Part shown: piece after piece, positions 26,501 through 32,202 of the stretch
How positions within the stretch are numbered: position 1 is the first letter of the stretch
Layout of the letters: each line of letters starts with the position of its first letter
From: Anaerolineae bacterium
GTDB lineage: Bacteria > Chloroflexota > Anaerolineae > Promineifilales > Promineifilaceae
Direction of reading: 5' to 3'
Length of the DNA: 32,202 nucleotides
Assembly: GCA_024762395.1 (NCBI GenBank)
Contig: JANTHP010000013.1
Coordinates: 1-32,202, forward strand
The notes under the pieces: model-generated
Databases searched by the model: none
What the model saw: only the letters and a program-made list of their open reading frames with translations
What the model was told of the DNA's origin: nothing
Made by a program: the position numbers and the translations under genes

Positions 26501-27647
26501 GCGTTAAGCTGTTGTAAAAAGCATCGGCAGAATTGGCCAGGGCTTGCCGCCCGCCCCCCAGTTGACGATACGCCTCCCACGTAACCCGATTGCGATCCCG
26601 TTTTTCCCATAACTTCAGCAGCGTAAACTGAAGCAGTGGCAGCGCAGCCGGTTTACCAAGCACTTCTCGAATAAGCTCATCAACCAGATTCTCTTCAAAC
26701 TTCAGGCCAACTAAATCGGCCGGTTTTTCAATCGCCTCGCGTAGTTCAGACGCTTTCATGGCCGTCATCCGTACTTGAGATTGTTCATAAAAAGATTGCA
26801 GAATCGGCCATTGCACAACATTACTTTCCAGATCAGTGCGCATGGTAATGATGACAGTATGTCGTTCGCCAGGCATCTGGATGAGTTCAAGTAAGGTGTT
26901 AATGAACCCGCGCCGCATATCATCGTCACGACAAAAAGTGAATATCTCTTCAAACTGATCAACAATCAAAACCGCAGGTTGGTCACCCGCTTCATTGATA
27001 AGGCTGGCTAAATAAGTTGGATCGTGACGACTTCGTTCAGCCATACGCTGAACCCAACCAACGTCAGCCGCTTTCTCGGGATTGATGATACGAGCCAAAT
27101 TTGCCTGTGGGTCAGCTCCTGGCACCATTGGTTGATAATAGCGCCAATGCCGACTCCCGTGCAGCGCCCCTTTTTGTAATTGAGGCAGGAGACCGGCCAG
27201 CGCAGCAGATGACTTACCGCTGCCGGAAGGGCCGGCAATTGCCAAAAAGCGATTATATTTGAGCTTTTCGACCATTGAGTCGATGAGCAAACTGCGCCCA
27301 AAGAAAAAGGAATGCTTGTTGATGCCAAATGTTTCCAGTCCCAGGTAAGGCCGGAGATTGTCATCGAGTACAGGAGCGGAGTGAGAGTCGTAGTCAACTA
27401 ATGTGAAGTCCGGGGCATCCAGGCGAGCATGGTACAACTCATTGGCCCAATAGTTGAGCAGGTTTTGCGCCTGCCAGCGGTCACTGCGTGCATCCAGGAG
27501 TGTGCCGGTTAAACGCCCTTTTTCAATGAATGCGGTAACTTCAGCTAGATATTCGGTTGTTTCGCTGCCATCGCTGCGCCGTTCAAGCAATTTTTTATGT
27601 GCGGTTCGTAATGCAGTCAACGATGTAAAAGGCTTGCGTTGTGTCAT
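23535..27647 (-). CDS. nSTAND-type P-loop NTPase with transmembrane helix and 14 WD40 repeats
   Basis: The 1370-residue protein has a short N-terminal region (1-100), then YLGLETFGINKHSFFFGR, typical of novel STAND NTPases, Walker A GPSGSGKSS (139-147), Walker B AVLIVDQFEE (about 225-234) and a winged-helix/helical arm region to about 510. Next come a hydrophobic helix (about 565-590, LSWLVATLAVVFVLAVVAAL), an Ala-rich coiled coil (about 590-745) and fourteen WD40 repeats (about 752-1340), enough for two seven-bladed propellers. The tail has LTPEECEQYLRGEPC. STAND proteins are ATP-driven switches: the propeller senses a ligand and the N-terminus signals. No known effector domain is recognisable. 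The role could be signalling or phage defence; the trigger is unknown. Confidence 0.9.
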   Translation of the reverse strand: MTQRKPFTSLTALRTAHKKLLERRSDGSETTEYLAEVTAFIEKGRLTGTLLDARSDRWQAQNLLNYWANELYHARLDAPDFTLVDYDSHSAPVLDDNLRPYLGLETFGINKHSFFFGRSLLIDSMVEKLKYNRFLAIAGPSGSGKSSAALAGLLPQLQKGALHGSRHWRYYQPMVPGADPQANLARIINPEKAADVGWVQRMAERSRHDPTYLASLINEAGDQPAVLIVDQFEEIFTFCRDDDMRRGFINTLLELIQMPGERHTVIITMRTDLESNVVQWPILQSFYEQSQVRMTAMKASELREAIEKPADLVGLKFEENLVDELIREVLGKPAALPLLQFTLLKLWEKRDRNRVTWEAYRQLGGGRQALANSADAFYNSLTPEDKISVRRIFLRIIRPSAELDITRDRVVRPMLYDIGLAREWVDRILDRLIEAGLMRLIRGTTPQDDMVGLAHESLIRIWPRLAGWLEEERVTQRRRLRLTTTTEQWLSSGRDDSALLRGLLLEEALRYEDLSENEAAFVEASLDAAHQEERQREAEQKRQLEQAQALAEAQRRRAQESARFAQRLSWLVATLAVVFVLAVVAALTAARNGSIAKANAETAMENQAAAEQLRVTAESSAATAVFAQNAALADANARATAEAVAVQQRAVAEQNAIEADNARATAVASAAEAAAAQAIAEANAREAEAQNRLATARELAAAAIEQLSSDPQLSLLLALEAVNKTYAVDQTASAEAEDALYRALQASQLQLTLSGHTDWVSDIAFSPNGAKLATASLDNTVKVWDAQSGQVLLTLSDHSRGVKAVAFSPDGARLATAGNDGFIIIWNSETGTRLAVFNDDNGIVEGLAFSPDNIHLAAANEDLTVRIWNTTTRRSLYRLFGHEAALTDVAFSPDGAYFASSSEDGRVIVWDMETGSPLYPLNPDDNDPVVVNGIAFSSDGERIITANDDGTAKMWDYKSGELLLTLFGHASRVLDVAFSPDGSRLATASSDGTAKVWDAATGQAIYTLSGHSGGVNAITFSPDSRRIGTASQDGTAKVWNATPGLDALILSGHSAPVRAIVFNADGSLAASASEDTTAAIWDTATGQRLMTFADHNATVNDVAFSPDGVHVITASDDYNARIWDMTTGTVQIPLLVHPEPVNSVALNSDGSLLVTACADGDARIWRVADSQLLLRLEHDTAVNDAVFSPDGLSVATAVNNGQIIIWDSVTGAPLLTLTGHEGPVNDIAFSADGTRLISAGGDGTAKMWDSATGETLRTFAGHTGAVLSVALSPDGARLATASVDKTAKIWNAETGQALRTLLGHTSTVNSVTFSPGGTRLATASVDKTAHIIELTPIGDLFTRGLERMTRTLTPEECEQYLRGEPCLTGN

Positions 27648-27673
27648 ACTTCCAAGTCTGACCTTTTACGAAT

Positions 27674-27747
27674 GTAACTATTCAGGTGACAGTCATTTTC
27701 CACAATATTGAGTAAATGACTGTCATCTCTGGTAGCTGTATAGTTAC
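27674..27747. repeat. Palindromic intergenic element, CAGGTGACAGTCA family, copy 1
   Basis: Nested inverted repeats: GTAACTAT (27674-27681) with ATAGTTAC (27740-27747), and TGACAGTCATTT (27687-27698) with AAATGACTGTCA (27714-27725). The element begins 27 bp upstream of the nSTAND start. The second copy is at 30776-30842. It may form a cruciform or a transcript hairpin. Confidence 0.75.
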
Positions 27748-28107
27748 TTACGAATTTGATATTTTGTTCCCCAGTATCATACACAGGGGGTTGATGGTGG
27801 GGATGATACGGCAAGACGAGCTAATCATCAACTTGAGAGGCCATTCCAGCTGCGCTTGAATAGGTTTTTATGTTTGGCGCTAGTGGCGCGTAAACGCCTA
27901 CTTCACTTTGGCAAAGGCTTTATAGGTCTTAGCATCTGTGACGCAAAGATAGGTGGAAAAAATTGTAATGTGTTTTGTAATGGTAGTTTGTTAGGATGCA
28001 AGAAGATGTGGCGTCGCAATCACCAAGGCCGGTGAAAATGGCTCAATCGAGAAAAACTTGCGGCGCCACGACCATTTTTGTTTTTTGGACTCGTTTTCCC
28101 CGAGTTT
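27748..28107. other. Gene-free stretch with possible structured RNA
   Basis: No gene of convincing length is seen in 27748-28154. On the minus strand a 30-codon open fragment ends at a stop at 27900-27898 (…AKTYKAFAKVK) without a start codon I trust. On the plus strand, 28008-28019 pairs with 28058-28069 (12 bp, one G-U), enclosing TCACC/GGTGA at 28020-28034, and is followed by a T-rich run at 28074-28086. A second small hairpin ACTCG/CGAGT follows at 28089-28105. This could be a small RNA with its own terminator. I cannot assign a known riboswitch class. Confidence 0.35.
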
Positions 28108-28147
28108 ACTCCCCCTGTGGTAAAACCAACAGGGGGAGTGTTTTATT
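28108..28147. terminator. Terminator hairpin between the gene-free stretch and dodecin
   Basis: An 11-bp perfect stem ACTCCCCCTGT (28108-28118) with ACAGGGGGAGT (28129-28139) is followed on the plus strand by GTTTTATT. It lies 15 bp after the dodecin stop on the minus strand, so it may terminate both transcripts, although the T-tract is only on the plus side. Confidence 0.7.
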
Positions 28148-28154
28148 GAGAGGG

Positions 28155-28355
28155 TTATTCGTATTTGAATGATAGAGCTACTCTGGCTCGGTAGGCGACA
28201 AATTTACCGTCTTCCAGTTTGATGTCCAGCTCTTTGATTTCGGCAATGCGTAGGCCGCGAAGGGTTTCATCGGCTTTTTCGACGGCCTGTCTGGCGGCAT
28301 CTTCCCACGATTCCTGACTGGTTCCTATTAGTTCGACAACTTTGTAAACGCTCAT
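28155..28355 (-). CDS. Dodecin (flavin-binding small protein)
   Basis: The 66-residue protein MSVYKVVELIGTSQESWEDA matches dodecin in length and pattern: SWEDAARQAVEKADETLRGL forms the helix, and RIAEIKELDIKLEDGKFVAY with RARVALSFKYE forms the following strands. Dodecins assemble into 12-mers that store flavin (FMN, riboflavin or lumichrome). A strong AAGGAG lies just before the ATG. It is a single-gene unit with its own terminator. Confidence 0.95.
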   Translation of the reverse strand: MSVYKVVELIGTSQESWEDAARQAVEKADETLRGLRIAEIKELDIKLEDGKFVAYRARVALSFKYE

Positions 28356-28385
28356 AATTTTCTCTCCTTTTTAGGTAAGCATTCA

Positions 28386-28490
28386 GTTACACAGAGCTTC
28401 ACAGAGAATCACGGAAATTCACAGAGAAAAAAGAGAAAAACGCCCTTTTCTCAGTGTGACTCTGTGCAACCTCTGTGTAACTCTGTGTTC
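28386..28490. repeat. CACAGAG-word array with inverted partner
   Basis: The left side carries ACACAGAGC, TTCACAGAGAA, TCACGGAAA, TTCACAGAG units with a period near 11. The right side (28457-28490) carries CTCTGTGCAAC, CTCTGTGTAA, CTCTGTGTT. GTTACACAGAG (28386-28396) and CTCTGTGTAAC (28471-28481) are exact reverse complements. It lies between dodecin and the GNAT gene; the rest of 28491-28586 shows nothing. Confidence 0.75.
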
Positions 28491-28586
28491 CATCTGAACG
28501 GATACCTTGTTAGATGGATTTGTGGATAAAAAGGGGAGCGATGTGGGCAACATTGTTTACATGGTACACGATTGCTCATGAGTGGG

Positions 28587-29366
28587 TCAATACCCCCACG
28601 TACAGGCATGGGCATAGGTCAACAACTGAAAGCCGCGGCTGGCGGCAATCGGTGTATTCATGGGGCTGGCATCAATGGTGAGAAAGCGGTATCCGCGCTG
28701 GATGGCGGCCTGGACGCGGGCGGCCATCACGGCCGTATACAACCGCATCTTCCTGTACTTTGGAATTGTCGATCCGCCCCATAAACTGGCAAACTGGCTG
28801 TCTTCGTGAAAATAGATCCAGCCAGCGCTGGCTGGTTGATTGTCCGCATAGGCGACAAAAACAGTGGCAAATTCGGGGCGTAGACGCAAATCATCGCCCA
28901 GCACTGCCAGAACCCACTCATGCTCGTCATCGGGCCACACCTGGGACAGGACGGTGATAATGTCGTCAAGCTGCTCCGGCTGCGTCAGGCGACGCAAATC
29001 CACTGCCGGATCGGGTTGAAGCAGAAGATCGGGCGCTTCTTGCAAATCCAGAACCATGACGGCGTCTCGTTCGCGGACGTTGAAGTCGCAATTGGCCAGC
29101 CGCTGCCGCAAATCGGATGGCGAGTCGTGTTCGTAAACCTTCCACTCAAATGGGTGGCCGATACCGTCAAAATAGGCGATTTCCCGTTCGATGATGGCGT
29201 CGGCGTTTTCATCATTGAGGCTGCTGTACAGAATGAAGTTGTGGTTGGGGCGCGGCTGGCCGATGAAGCGGATGACTTCGCCCGCGTTTTCTTTACGCAA
29301 ATCAGGATATTGGACTTCGATGCGTTGTTCCCGGTCGTATAATTTTAGAATTTCTTTTGCTTTCAC
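28587..29366 (-). CDS. GNAT-family N-acetyltransferase
   Basis: From the GTG at 29366 the protein has 259 residues. The N-terminal half (LDREQRIEVQYPDLRKE onward) is a degenerate domain; the C-terminal half carries the GNAT core ASAGWIYFHEDSQFASLWG, then GGSTIPKYRKMRLYTAVMAA in the acetyl-CoA binding position (the usual V/IxxxxRGxGhG/A motif appears as KYRKMRLYTAV), and SPMNTPIAASRGFQLLT. Such proteins transfer acetyl from acetyl-CoA to a small molecule or protein N-terminus. An ATG at 29390 is upstream, but GTG at 29366 overlaps the preceding stop by four bases (GTGA) and is preceded by AAAGGAG, so GTG is preferred. Translationally coupled to the 29363 gene. Confidence 0.85.
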   Translation of the reverse strand: MKAKEILKLYDREQRIEVQYPDLRKENAGEVIRFIGQPRPNHNFILYSSLNDENADAIIEREIAYFDGIGHPFEWKVYEHDSPSDLRQRLANCDFNVRERDAVMVLDLQEAPDLLLQPDPAVDLRRLTQPEQLDDIITVLSQVWPDDEHEWVLAVLGDDLRLRPEFATVFVAYADNQPASAGWIYFHEDSQFASLWGGSTIPKYRKMRLYTAVMAARVQAAIQRGYRFLTIDASPMNTPIAASRGFQLLTYAHACTWGY

Positions 29367-30724
29367 TTCTCTCCTTTGAGCTGCGCCCACACGGCCATGT
29401 ACGGCGGCGCAACGGCGATGAAGTGCGCCCAGGAACCGGGTTCGGCGTGAATGTCAGGAGCGGTACGGCCGTAATCCTCCCACAATCCGCGCAGCACAAA
29501 ACCGCGTCCAATCAAACCGTTGATGATGCCGCCCAGCGTATGATTAAACTCTTTGGGGCCGACGATGCGCTGGATACGGCCGTCATCCCCTTCAACGGTC
29601 CAGACATCGCCATCCGGCCACATCTCTGCGCCTTCCACATAAGGTTTTTTGATGAGATAACCGCTGCCATGCCAATCCTCGTCGGTTAAACCGGCGCGGA
29701 AGGGGTTGTTGAACTGCAAGCGGTACAGGCCGCCGGGTCTCAACACGCGGCGCACCTCGTCAAAAACGGGGGTGAAGTCGGGGAAAAAGTTGATGGCGTA
29801 GGGATGCCAGACTAAATCAAAGCTGTCGTCCTCAAAAGCGCCCAGGTCGTCCATGCTGCCCTGCTCGATGCGGATGGGGTATTGGTAATGCGCGGCGGCT
29901 TGCCGGTCACGTTCCAACTGCGCGTCGGATAAATCGAGGATGGAAACGTTGGCGCCCAGCAGTCCGAAAACGGCCGTTTGCTGCCCCCCGCCGCTTGCCA
30001 AACACAACACATCCTTGCCGGCCCAATCGCTCGAACCGCCGCCGGGCAGCGTTCCAACCTGGCTGTTGAGCCATTCACGGGCCGTTTCCGGGGTCAAATC
30101 GAGCAGTGGTTGGGCGTAAGGGACGCCCGCTTCGGCCAGCGCGTTCCAACGGTCACGGTTGAAGGCCAGCAGGTCGGCGGGTTTTTCTACCGGATCTGAT
30201 TGACGCTCCCAATCCTCGCGGAAGATGCCCATGAACACCCAGTCTACGTAACGGCCGTTGCACCACTGCTGCCGCAAGAATCGCCCTTCCTCTTTGAAAC
30301 CAATGCCCAGATAAGCGCGGATAGCCCGTTCGTTATGGCTGCTGGTGGTCAAGGTCACTTTGCGCACATTGCGCAGGCGGAAGGCGTAATCGAGGAGGAG
30401 TTGAACGGCGTCACGGCCGTATCCTTTTCCCCAATAATCCTTATCCCCAATTTCGATGCCCAATTCGCAGGTCTGGTCGGCCTGGCGAAAATTATGCAAG
30501 CCGCATTTGCCGATGTATTTGCCATCGGCTTCAATGGCGAACCAGGCCGTCGGCTCTTCTTTTAGCCTTCGCTCAAAATCCTTCTCCATCCGTTCCAACG
30601 ACCAGGGGAGCGGCGGGTCAATCTGGGCCAGCAAACGTAGTTCGACATCGTTTTCAAATTCGGTAGCTCGTTCCAAATCTTCGCGGCGGAACGGCCGTAA
30701 AATCACTTTCTTTCCGTGCAGCAT
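29363..30724 (-). CDS. Fusion of RimJ/RimL-like GNAT and class I SAM methyltransferase
   Basis: The 453-residue protein has two complete domains. Residues 1-175 are a RimJ/RimL-type GNAT (VILRPFRREDLERATEFEN, GIEIGDKDYWGKGYGRDAVQ as the acetyl-CoA loop, TSSHNERAIRAYLGIGF). Residues about 185-450 are a class I methyltransferase: VLCLASGGGQQTA as SAM motif I, SILDLSDAQLERDR as motif II, DSFDLVWHPYAINFFPD and VRRVLRPGGLYRLQF. The two activities in one chain suggest they act on the same substrate, possibly acetylation and methylation of a small molecule or protein. Short linker SDPVEKPAD. AGAGGAAG precedes the ATG. Coupled to the following GNAT by a 4-bp overlap. Substrate unknown. Confidence 0.9.
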   Translation of the reverse strand: MLHGKKVILRPFRREDLERATEFENDVELRLLAQIDPPLPWSLERMEKDFERRLKEEPTAWFAIEADGKYIGKCGLHNFRQADQTCELGIEIGDKDYWGKGYGRDAVQLLLDYAFRLRNVRKVTLTTSSHNERAIRAYLGIGFKEEGRFLRQQWCNGRYVDWVFMGIFREDWERQSDPVEKPADLLAFNRDRWNALAEAGVPYAQPLLDLTPETAREWLNSQVGTLPGGGSSDWAGKDVLCLASGGGQQTAVFGLLGANVSILDLSDAQLERDRQAAAHYQYPIRIEQGSMDDLGAFEDDSFDLVWHPYAINFFPDFTPVFDEVRRVLRPGGLYRLQFNNPFRAGLTDEDWHGSGYLIKKPYVEGAEMWPDGDVWTVEGDDGRIQRIVGPKEFNHTLGGIINGLIGRGFVLRGLWEDYGRTAPDIHAEPGSWAHFIAVAPPYMAVWAQLKGEK

Positions 30725-30775
30725 ACTTCCTCTTGGGTCTTTGGTGCCTTATGGGGTTTACCGTGAGTATCTATA

Positions 30776-30842
30776 CAGGTGACAGTCACTTCTTCCAGAA
30801 GTATCAGCCGAAGCCATGATGTTGGAAAGTGACTGTCACCTG
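30776..30842. repeat. Palindromic intergenic element, CAGGTGACAGTCA family, copy 2
   Basis: A perfect 16-bp inverted repeat, CAGGTGACAGTCACTT (30776-30791) with AAGTGACTGTCACCTG (30827-30842), encloses 35 bp. It shares the CAGGTGACAGTCA core and the CTATxCAGGTGACAG flank with 27674-27747. It lies between the patatin gene stop and the GNAT-methyltransferase start. Confidence 0.8.
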
Positions 30843-30878
30843 AGTGGTTACGGCTAATCTAACTATTGAGCGACTTGG

Positions 30879-31655
30879 TCAGCATAAGCCTAAATCGGCA
30901 ATGATTTGGGGGAGTTTTTGCCGGGCGGCCTGTTCGCCGAGGGCGATGAAGGTTTCGCTCTTATTGAAATTCAGGAAGCTGTAATCATCAATGGGAGGCA
31001 CGATGAGGCAATCGGCGTCTGATACACCGCCGCCGGCATGGCGAATGAGCGTTTCGGCGGCTGAGAAGAGGAGACCTAACGGTCCCCAACGGCCGTCATA
31101 TTCGGGAGCAAACAAGTCTACACCAATCACGTAATCGGCGCCTAATTCACGGGCCGCGTCTACAGGCAGGTTGTCCGATATGCCGCCGTCGCAAAAGAGA
31201 CTGCCGTTTATCTCCACCGGCTCTACCACACCGGGAACAGAACTGCTGGCGCGGACGGCCGTTGCCAGCCGTCCCCGTGTATGCGTCACGCTTTTGCCCG
31301 TGTAAACATCGGTTGTGACAGCGGCAAACGGCAGCGCCAAATCGCTAATGTCCAACTCGCCCACAAAACTTTCCAGCCAGGGTTCCATGCGCTCAAAACT
31401 TACCAGGCCACGCTGCGGCCAAACCGGGGATGCAATATGCCCCCATCCCATTTGGGACGCCATCTCCCGCATTTTGGCCGCATCCAACCCAGCGCAGTAG
31501 GCGGCGCCGACGACGGAACCGGCGCTGGTTCCGGCAACGCAGTCAATGGGAACGCCGGCTTCTATCAGCACGGACAAGACGCCAATGTGGGCGGCTCCCC
31601 GCGCTACGCCGCCGCCTAACGCGAGACCGATTTGTGGACGGCCGTTCTTGGTCAT
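30879..31655 (-). CDS. Patatin-like phospholipase (NTE/RssA-type)
   Basis: The 258-residue protein has the patatin features in order: oxyanion loop GGGVARGAAHIGV (about residues 14-26), nucleophile GTSAGS with Ser in GxSxG (about 43-48), and the dyad Asp in CDGGISDNLPV (about 170-180). These enzymes hydrolyse acyl esters of phospholipids, usually at the membrane face. The length matches the minimal RssA/YlbK type. The start codon lies inside a heptanucleotide array (31648-31675), no Shine-Dalgarno is visible, and the motif follows within 13 residues, so this start is likely. It follows the SCP2-like gene by 27 bp on the same strand. Confidence 0.9.
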   Translation of the reverse strand: MTKNGRPQIGLALGGGVARGAAHIGVLSVLIEAGVPIDCVAGTSAGSVVGAAYCAGLDAAKMREMASQMGWGHIASPVWPQRGLVSFERMEPWLESFVGELDISDLALPFAAVTTDVYTGKSVTHTRGRLATAVRASSSVPGVVEPVEINGSLFCDGGISDNLPVDAARELGADYVIGVDLFAPEYDGRWGPLGLLFSAAETLIRHAGGGVSDADCLIVPPIDDYSFLNFNKSETFIALGEQAARQKLPQIIADLGLC

Positions 31656-31675
31656 TGGTTACTGGTCGTTGGCTG
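31648..31675. repeat. Heptanucleotide array over the patatin start codon (TTGGTCA family)
   Basis: Four units (TTGGTCA, TTGGTTA, CTGGTCG, TTGGCTG) run from 31648 to 31675. The complement provides the ATG at 31655-31653 and the first residues MTK. It replaces the position where a ribosome binding site is expected. Confidence 0.75.
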
Positions 31676-31682
31676 CCCGCCG

Positions 31683-32093
31683 CTATCCTGGATAAACCGT
31701 ATCAATCTGCGTACAGCATTCCACCATGGCGATAGCGGCTTTAGGCGCTTTCAGCACCTTCATTTTATTTCCTTTCAGCTTGAGCTTACCCGACATCATG
31801 CCGCGAATGGGATCCATTTTCTTTTCAAAAACGCTGCGCCATACCGATACAGGGGCGCTCATCACAAATTCGGGCGATTTTTCACCGGGATCGTCTACCT
31901 TGTACGCATCGCGGCATTGACCATGCCATAAATCCATGTACATGTACACGGGTTCAGCCAGTCCACCGCCGGCGTCAACGACAAAATAGAAATCGCCTTC
32001 CCATTTTTGAGCCGCTTTGGCATAGTTGTCGCTGGCGTTTAGTTCAGCCATTAACGCTTTAATCCATTCATCGGTCGCAAATTGAATTCCCAT
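31683..32093 (-). CDS. SCP2-type sterol/lipid-binding domain protein
   Basis: The 136-residue protein resembles bacterial SCP2 domains: WEGDFYFVVDAGGG, then AYKVDD, PEFVMSAPVSVWRSVF, DPIRGMMSGKLKLKGN and a final helix VLKAPKAAIAMVE. The domain binds hydrophobic ligands (lipids, fatty acyl groups) in a hydrophobic tunnel; DPIRGMMSGKLKLKGN is the classic segment. GAGGAG eight bases before the ATG supports the start. It stands 27 bp before the patatin gene, and both may act on lipids. The upstream side is the heptanucleotide array that reaches the window edge. Confidence 0.85.
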   Translation of the reverse strand: MGIQFATDEWIKALMAELNASDNYAKAAQKWEGDFYFVVDAGGGLAEPVYMYMDLWHGQCRDAYKVDDPGEKSPEFVMSAPVSVWRSVFEKKMDPIRGMMSGKLKLKGNKMKVLKAPKAAIAMVECCTQIDTVYPG

Positions 32094-32106
32094 AATGCCA
32101 ACTCCT

Positions 32107-32202
<96 letters not shown>

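Larger units (their letters stand above)
254..31645. repeat. Dispersed octamer palindrome ACGGCCGT, about 57 copies
   Basis: By eye I count about 57 exact copies, a mean spacing of about 565 bp, many extended to AACGGCCGTT. They lie mostly inside genes on both strands, and in most genes are read as Thr-Ala-Val (ACG GCC GTT), less often as GR or RPL. The coordinates are listed in the findings. The pattern resembles HIP1 of cyanobacteria in behaviour, not in sequence. Confidence 0.9.

Noticed and set aside
27860-27960. Possible c-di-GMP-I riboswitch (GGCAAA and GACGCAAAG strings)
   Set aside because: The two strings are present, but the P1b/P2 pairing and the second stem with its tetraloop receptor are not, and no gene follows in the right orientation.
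27898-27990. 30-codon minus-strand open fragment ending AKTYKAFAKVK
   Set aside because: It has no start codon with a ribosome binding site and a stop lies just upstream. It could be a gene remnant, but I cannot identify the parent.
28719-28788. IS element or transposase traces near the GNAT genes
   Set aside because: No transposase motifs, terminal inverted repeats or target duplications were found anywhere in the window.
29367-29390. ATG at 29390 as the start of the GNAT gene
   Set aside because: It would overlap the upstream gene by 28 bp, while GTG at 29366 has AAAGGAG in front and the usual 4-bp stop overlap.

Overview
The window looks like chromosomal DNA of an uncultured member of the Chloroflexota (Anaerolineae or Ardenticatenia type). 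This is inferred from gene content and style: very large exported multi-domain beta proteins, hydrophobic motifs of the type VYIPIMIKN, an nSTAND-WD40 regulator, a MoeA fused to a periplasmic-binding-protein-like domain, a SARP/BTAD-type regulator, and NHL and WD40 propeller proteins. No marker gene is present to prove the lineage.

Layout. Positions 1-383 (minus) hold the start of a SARP/BTAD-type regulator that runs off the left edge. From 664 to 15771 four plus-strand genes encode envelope or extracellular proteins: a small membrane protein, a 3854-residue exported giant (inactive-looking transglutaminase-like domain, four tandem jelly-roll-like units, FG-GAP propeller, C-terminal Ig-like domains), a membrane-anchored WD40-like protein and an NHL-repeat lipoprotein. 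A 13-bp hairpin at 15793-15821 separates these from a long minus-strand block. That block holds a PHP phosphoesterase, a small exported protein, an 1167-residue P-domain/cadherin protein with an exact 300-bp internal period, a MoeA-PBP fusion, tRNA-Lys(UUU), a 1370-residue nSTAND ATPase with 14 WD40 repeats, dodecin, a coupled pair made of a GNAT-methyltransferase fusion and a GNAT, a patatin-like phospholipase and an SCP2-type protein.

The most unusual signals are not genes. First, the octamer palindrome ACGGCCGT (often AACGGCCGTT) occurs about 57 times by eye count, against well under one or about one expected. It lies mostly inside genes, usually read as Thr-Ala-Val, and behaves like a HIP1-type highly iterated palindrome. 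Second, at least eight unrelated, slightly degenerate tandem repeats all have a period of exactly 7 bp. Several are arranged as an array followed by its reverse complement, so they form hairpins. They sit between genes, inside reading frames (regulator, giant protein, MoeA), across the start codon of the patatin gene, and in one case form the apparent terminator of the tRNA. Third, a palindromic CAGGTGACAGTCA element occurs twice, and a REP-like element that encodes PEPVEG interrupts moeA.

The genes do not form one obvious pathway. The plus-strand block and 16936-20994 are a surface-protein module. The minus-strand remainder is a mixture of cofactor, regulatory, acyl-transfer and lipid-related functions. 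All calls come from reading the sequence and translated frames, with no database search.
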